From: Pseudomonadota bacterium
GTDB taxonomy: Bacteria; Myxococcota; UBA9042; PHBI01
Length of the DNA: 8,607 bases
Direction of reading: 5' to 3'
Assembly (NCBI GenBank): GCA_005772945.1
Contig: SXIE01000199.1
Span: 1 to 8,607, forward strand
Shown: in pieces, positions 5,505 through 8,607 of the stretch
Position numbering within the stretch: the stretch's first letter is position 1
How the letters are laid out: each line of letters begins with the position of its first letter
The notes under the pieces: generated by a model
What the model was told of the DNA's origin: nothing
What the model saw: only the letters and a program-made list of their open reading frames with translations
The model's database searches: none
Position numbers and translations under genes: made by a program

Positions 5505-6299
5505 TCAGTCGTCGATGACGAGCGCGACGCGCGCACCCTCGTCGACGCGCCGGGCTTTCACGCCGTAGACGGCGGCAAGGCGCTCGGGCGAGAGGACCGC
5601 GGCCGGCGCCCCGTCAGCGACGATCCGACCGGCGGCGAGTATCCACAGGCGGTCGCCGAGGCGCGCGGCATAGTCGAGATCGTGCACGACCGCGAGGACC
5701 GCATTCCCTGCGGCCGCGAGGCCCCGCACGAGGCGCGCGACGGCGAGCGCGTGCGCCGGGTCCAGGCGCGCGGTCGGCTCGTCGAGGAGGAAGACGCGCG
5801 GGGCTTGTGCGAGGAGCCGCGCGAGCGCGACGCGTTGCCGCTCGCCGGAGGAGAGCGTTGGGTAGGCGCGGTCGGCGAGCGGCCCGAGCTCGAGAAGGCC
5901 CAGCGCACGGTCGGTCGCGGCGAGGTCGGCCTCTGTGGCGAAACCGCGCAACCCACCGCCGAGATATGGGAATCGTCCCATGAGCACGATCTCGCGCGCG
6001 CTGAACGCGAACGTGGCATCGGGCACGTCGAAGAGCACGCCGACGGTGCGCGCACGCTCGCGCGGTGGGACCTGCGCGAGCGCGCGGTCGTCGAGAAGCA
6101 CCTGCCCGCGCGTGGGCAGCGTGAGGCCCGCGAGCACGCGCAAGAGGGTCGACTTGCCGGCGCCGTTCGGTCCGACGAGCACGTTCACGATGCCGGGCTC
6201 GAGGGCCAGCGAGACGTCGCCGAGGATCTCGCGTTTGCCGCGAACGACGCCCAGCCCCCGGGCCTCGAGGCGGCTTCCCACGCGGGTCGGATCGGGCAT
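5505..6299 (-). CDS. ABC importer ATP-binding protein, BtuD/FecE/HmuV type
   Basis: A 264-residue nucleotide-binding subunit that powers import through the permease encoded just upstream. Visible motifs are Walker A GPNGAGKST (43-51), signature LSSGERQR (149-156), Walker B VFLLDE (169-174) with catalytic Glu174, D-loop ARLD (177-180) and switch His206. The AREIVLMGR stretch (101-109) is typical of the iron-siderophore/heme/B12 branch. An oddity is the Q-loop: where relatives have LPQ, this protein reads LFD, so Asp91 occupies the glutamine position. The start at 6299 is preferred because a GAGGG lies eight bases upstream and the protein then begins just before the first strand; the longer frame to 6455 is Arg/Ser-rich and overlaps the permease. 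The gap to the permease stop is 4 bases, so the genes are one operon. Substrate: cobalamin, heme or siderophore, undecided. Confidence 0.93.
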   Translation of the reverse strand: MPDPTRVGSRLEARGLGVVRGKREILGDVSLALEPGIVNVLVGPNGAGKSTLLRVLAGLTLPTRGQVLLDDRALAQVPPRERARTVGVLFDVPDATFAFSAREIVLMGRFPYLGGGLRGFATEADLAATDRALGLLELGPLADRAYPTLSSGERQRVALARLLAQAPRVFLLDEPTARLDPAHALAVARLVRGLAAAGNAVLAVVHDLDYAARLGDRLWILAAGRIVADGAPAAVLSPERLAAVYGVKARRVDEGARVALVIDD

Positions 6300-6303
6300 G
6301 GCG

Positions 6304-7389
6304 TCAGCCCTCGCCGCGCGGCCGCGCGCGCAGGAGGAAGAGAAAGACCGGCCCGCCGACCAGCGCCGTGACGACCCCGGCCGGCAGCTCGTGGCCCCCG
6401 AGGGCGGGCGCAAACGCCGAGACCGTCGCATCCGCCAGGACCACGAAGGCCGCACCGAACGCGGCGACCAGCGGCAAGAGCCGAACGTGGGCGGGACCGA
6501 CGACCAGGCGCACCGCGTGCGGCACGACGAGCCCGACGAAGCCGACGAGGCCGGTGGCCGCGACGATCACCCCGACCGGCAGCGACACCCAGACGAGCAG
6601 CCGACGCCGCAGCCGCTCCGGCGCGACACCCACGCTCTCGGCGGTCTCGTCGCCGAGCGCCAGCGCATCCAGGCTCCGTGCGGCCGGGAGCGCGATGGCC
6701 ATGACCAGGATGGCGGCCGCGACCGCCGCCCCGACGATCCAGAGGCGCGTCGGGTCGACGCCGAACGAGCCCATCAGGCGCACGAGCGTGCGCTGCATCG
6801 CGGCTGGATCCGCGACCGCCGCGAGCACCATCAGCGCGGCGCCCGCGAGCGCATTGACGACGACGCCGACCAGCAGCATGCGAAGCGGTTGCGGGGCGCG
6901 CCGTTGGCCGCGCTCGGAGCTGAGCGCCAGGACCAGCGCCAGCGCCCCGAGCGCCCCGAGAAAGCCGCCGAGCGGCTCGACGAGCCTCACCGCGCCCGCG
7001 ACGCCCGCACCGAGCGCCGACATCGAGAGCCCGGCGAGCGCGCTGCCGAGTGCCGCACCCCCGGACACCCCGAGGATGAACGGGTCGGCCAGCGGGTTGC
7101 GCAGGAGGCCCTGCAGGACCGTCCCCGACACGGCCAAGACGGCGCCGGCCGAGAGGCCCAAGAGGAGGCGCGGCAACTGGAGCTGGAGCCACGCCCCGCG
7201 CTCCCAGCTCGCGGGGTCTCCGAGCGCGGTCGCGAGATCGATACTTGGCATACCAAGCATCATGGCGAGGACGGTCGCCACGGCGACGACCGCGACCGAG
7301 AGACCGACGAGCCGCCTCCAACCGCGGCGTGTGAGGATGGCCGAATGCGCGCGCGCAGACCGCGGGGCGCTCTGCTCGGACTCCTTCAA
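6304..7389 (-). CDS. ABC importer permease, BtuC/FecCD family
   Basis: A 361-residue membrane protein with about ten hydrophobic helices, the usual size and topology of BtuC/FecCD permeases. Hallmarks are RNPLADPFILGVSGGAALGS (97-116), the cytoplasmic coupling segment ALGDETAESVGV (244-255), VGFVGLVVPHAVRL (282-295), and the terminal ELPAGVVTALVGGPVFLFLL (334-353). It forms the translocation channel with the ATPase and receives substrate from the binding protein. The start is a TTG at 7389-7387 overlapping the binding-protein TGA as TTGA; no ATG or GTG suits the N-terminus, and there is no Shine-Dalgarno upstream. An AAGGAG lies just inside the coding sequence, so the gene is probably translated by reinitiation. 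The start is therefore less certain than the family. Residues 1-25 are a polar cytoplasmic extension. Confidence 0.93.
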   Translation of the reverse strand: MKESEQSAPRSARAHSAILTRRGWRRLVGLSVAVVAVATVLAMMLGMPSIDLATALGDPASWERGAWLQLQLPRLLLGLSAGAVLAVSGTVLQGLLRNPLADPFILGVSGGAALGSALAGLSMSALGAGVAGAVRLVEPLGGFLGALGALALVLALSSERGQRRAPQPLRMLLVGVVVNALAGAALMVLAAVADPAAMQRTLVRLMGSFGVDPTRLWIVGAAVAAAILVMAIALPAARSLDALALGDETAESVGVAPERLRRRLLVWVSLPVGVIVAATGLVGFVGLVVPHAVRLVVGPAHVRLLPLVAAFGAAFVVLADATVSAFAPALGGHELPAGVVTALVGGPVFLFLLRARPRGEG

Positions 7390-8279
7390 GGCGCGCGCGC
7401 TCCATCGACCATCGCGGCGACGCGTGCGAGCACCACCGCGAGGTGCGGGCCGTTGCGCGCGAGCAGGTCATCGGGCCACACGTAGACCTGTCCGCGCTGC
7501 ACGGCGGGGAGCGCCGGGAAGGCCTCCCGCCAGTAGGCGCGCGCGGCCGCATCATCGGCGAAGCGCTGATCGCGCGCGGCGTGAACGATGAGGTCGGGCT
7601 GGCGCGCGAGCACGACCTCGAGCCCGAGGCGCGCGGTGCGCGGCGCGCCGGCGGCGACGTTGTCGGCACCTGCGAGCGCGAAGAGCTCGCTGACGTGATC
7701 GCCGCCGCCGGTCGTCAGGACGAAGCCTGGCTCGAGGTCGTAGACCAGGAGCACGCGCACCGGATGCGCGCCCGCGGTCGTCCGATGCGCGACGGCGCGG
7801 GCCCTCACGCCGTCGGCGACGCGATCGAACTCGGCGACCAGGCCGCGCGCCTCGCCCTCGCGCCGGAGCAGCCCGCCGATCGCGAGCGTCGTCTTGCGCA
7901 TGTCCGCCAGGGTCTGGAGCGGCAGGACCGACACGTTCAGCCCCAGTGCCGCGAGCGCCTCGCGGTCCGCACCTTGCGATCCGTAGTCGGCCAGGAGGAC
8001 CCGATCCGGGCGCTGGGCGAGCACGCGCTCCGGTTGCGGCTTGAAGTCGCCGACGACCGGGACCCCGGGCGCGTCGCAGTAGGCCGTCACGCCGACCAGC
8101 GCGCCCTTGGCACCGAGCGCCGTCACGATGGCCGTGAGCGCGGGCGCGAGCGAGACAACGCGCGGCACGCTCCCTGCGGCCCCCGCCGGAGCCGACGGCG
8201 AACCCGGGCCGCACCCGGCGGCGATTGTCGCCACCGCGGCAACGACCGACCCGAGCCGTTGGCAGAGAGTTTCCCGCAC
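7386..8279 (-). CDS. BtuF-like periplasmic substrate-binding (lipo)protein
   Basis: A 297-residue binding protein of the cobalamin/heme/siderophore class. Residues 11-22 are hydrophobic and end in AAGC, a loose lipobox with Cys23 as the lipid-attachment candidate, followed by a Gly/Ser/Pro/Ala linker to about 37. The mature part opens with RVVSLAPALTAIVTALGA (40-57), LVGVTAYCDAP (61-71) and VVGDFKPQPERVLAQRPD (75-92), the signature layout of BtuF-type proteins; the YCDAP motif favours corrinoid-type relatives but does not prove the substrate. The start is a GTG with an in-frame TAG four codons upstream and no clear ribosome binding site, so a leaderless or weakly initiated transcript is possible. 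It is first in the importer operon, and its stop overlaps the permease start by 4 bases. No TonB-dependent receptor is seen in the window. Confidence 0.9.
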   Translation of the reverse strand: MRETLCQRLGSVVAAVATIAAGCGPGSPSAPAGAAGSVPRVVSLAPALTAIVTALGAKGALVGVTAYCDAPGVPVVGDFKPQPERVLAQRPDRVLLADYGSQGADREALAALGLNVSVLPLQTLADMRKTTLAIGGLLRREGEARGLVAEFDRVADGVRARAVAHRTTAGAHPVRVLLVYDLEPGFVLTTGGGDHVSELFALAGADNVAAGAPRTARLGLEVVLARQPDLIVHAARDQRFADDAAARAYWREAFPALPAVQRGQVYVWPDDLLARNGPHLAVVLARVAAMVDGARAP

Positions 8280-8367
8280 GCCGGCTGCCTAGCCCGCGCC
8301 GCACCCTGCCGCAAGCCTTCGCGCGAGTGAATTGCCGAATAGCGCGAGGCGTGATTGAACGATCGCC
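8280..8367. promoter_or_regulatory. Short divergent promoter region between the importer operon and gmd
   Basis: These 88 bases must carry the forward gmd promoter and the reverse importer promoter, unless either is transcribed from further away. No strong -35/-10 pair is visible. The best reverse candidate is TTGCGG, 17 bases, TAGGCA, which is weak and would place the transcript start at the GTG itself. A direct repeat GCGCGAG occurs at 8321-8327 and 8342-8348, 21 bases apart. The space is too short for a full cobalamin riboswitch, and none of its conserved elements was recognised. Confidence 0.4.
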
Positions 8368-8607
8368 ATGAAAACCGCACTCGTCACCGGCATCACGGGG
8401 CAGGATGGGAGCTACCTCGCGGAGCTCCTACTCGCCAAAGGCTATCAGGTCCACGGCCTCGTGCGCCGCTCGAGCTCGTTCAACACCGAGCGTATCGATC
8501 ATATCTATGAGGACCCGCACGCGCCGGTCCGTCGCCTGCATCTCCACTACGGCGACCTGAGCGACGCCTCGAACCTCTCGCGCCTCATCGAGCGCATCCA
8601 GCCGGAC
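8368..8607 (+). CDS. gmd: GDP-mannose 4,6-dehydratase, 3'-partial
   Basis: The first 80 codons of a gene that runs off the window; full-length relatives have about 320-370 residues. The protein starts [20 protein letters not shown], containing the Rossmann GxxGxxG (GITGQDG, residues 8-14) for NADP(H) binding. [15 protein letters not shown] (33-47) is the characteristic Gmd segment and [14 protein letters not shown] (60-73) the conserved strand/helix of the extended short-chain dehydrogenase family. The enzyme converts GDP-D-mannose to GDP-4-keto-6-deoxy-D-mannose in the cytoplasm, a precursor of GDP-fucose, GDP-rhamnose or perosamine used in surface polysaccharides. The catalytic Thr/Ser-Tyr-Lys residues lie beyond the window. 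The start is the first ATG with no close Shine-Dalgarno site. It is probably the first gene of a sugar-nucleotide block, functionally separate from the cytochromes. Confidence 0.95.
   Translation, partial: MKTALVTGITGQDGSYLAELLLAKGYQVHGLVRRSSSFNTERIDHIYEDPHAPVRRLHLHYGDLSDASNLSRLIERIQPD

Noticed and set aside
6300..6455. 52-residue upstream extension of the ABC ATPase
   Set aside because: It overlaps the permease 3' end in another frame and gives an Arg/Ser-rich product unlike the family N-terminus.
5316..8330. Long forward open frames (about 295-516 codons) opposite the importer genes and the 5265-5504 gap
   Set aside because: Their products are dominated by Arg, Glu, Asp, His and Pro, lack recognisable motifs and mirror well-supported reverse genes. 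They are shadow frames.
8280..8367. Cobalamin riboswitch upstream of the BtuF-like gene
   Set aside because: Only 88 bases are available, well short of the element's usual size, and I could not recognise its conserved B12-box motif.

Overview
This window is strongly GC-rich bacterial DNA. Nearly every third codon position is G or C, and long spurious antisense frames are common. Two nonaheme c-type cytochromes, an NrfD-type quinone module, a possible -24/-12 (sigma-54) promoter and the mix of neighbouring functions suggest a respiring or anaerobe-capable Gram-negative. A myxobacterial or other former-deltaproteobacterial lineage (Myxococcota-like) fits best. This is an inference from style and gene content, because no taxonomic marker gene is present.

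Layout. (1) Bases 1-1518 (+) hold the 3' part of a periplasmic cytochrome c with nine visible CXXCH motifs and a C-terminal membrane anchor; its start lies before the window. (2) Bases 1519-1927 form a gene-free convergent region. It holds a good intrinsic terminator for the cytochrome, a G-quadruplex-capable G-rich stretch, a 20-bp tandem repeat and a GC hairpin just past the end of the opposing operon. (3) Bases 1928-5264 (-) hold a tightly coupled three-gene operon. In transcription order it encodes a nonaheme cytochrome c with three N-terminal membrane helices and a charged Pro-rich tail, a Tat-exported four-[4Fe-4S] ferredoxin-like protein, and an NrfD/PsrC-type quinone-interacting membrane protein. 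Both junctions are 4-bp ATGA overlaps and all three genes have strong Shine-Dalgarno sites. (4) Bases 5265-5504 are a 240-bp regulatory gap with a sigma-54-like promoter and a widely spaced 9-bp inverted repeat. (5) Bases 5505-8279 (-) hold a complete BtuFCD-type ABC importer: binding lipoprotein, permease and ATPase, for cobalamin, heme or a siderophore. (6) Bases 8280-8367 are a short divergent spacer. (7) Bases 8368-8607 (+) hold the first 80 codons of GDP-mannose 4,6-dehydratase (gmd), which runs off the window.

How the genes may work together. The three-gene operon has the parts of a membrane quinone:periplasmic cytochrome oxidoreductase: NrfD quinone site, FeS relay and multiheme exit wire. 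It has no molybdopterin catalytic subunit. This resembles the Cbc4-type (cytochrome/FeS/NrfD) modules known from Geobacter and, more distantly, Qrc and alternative complex III. The convergent nonaheme cytochrome could be a partner or an alternative branch. The neighbouring importer could supply cobalamin or heme; heme would suit a locus that needs eighteen c-type hemes for two proteins, but substrate specificity cannot be read from the sequence. gmd starts an unrelated nucleotide-sugar (GDP-fucose/rhamnose-type) block.

The most interesting leads are the stand-alone nonaheme/FeS/NrfD module with its possible sigma-54 control, an ABC ATPase whose Q-loop glutamine position is aspartate, and the structured convergent intergenic region.
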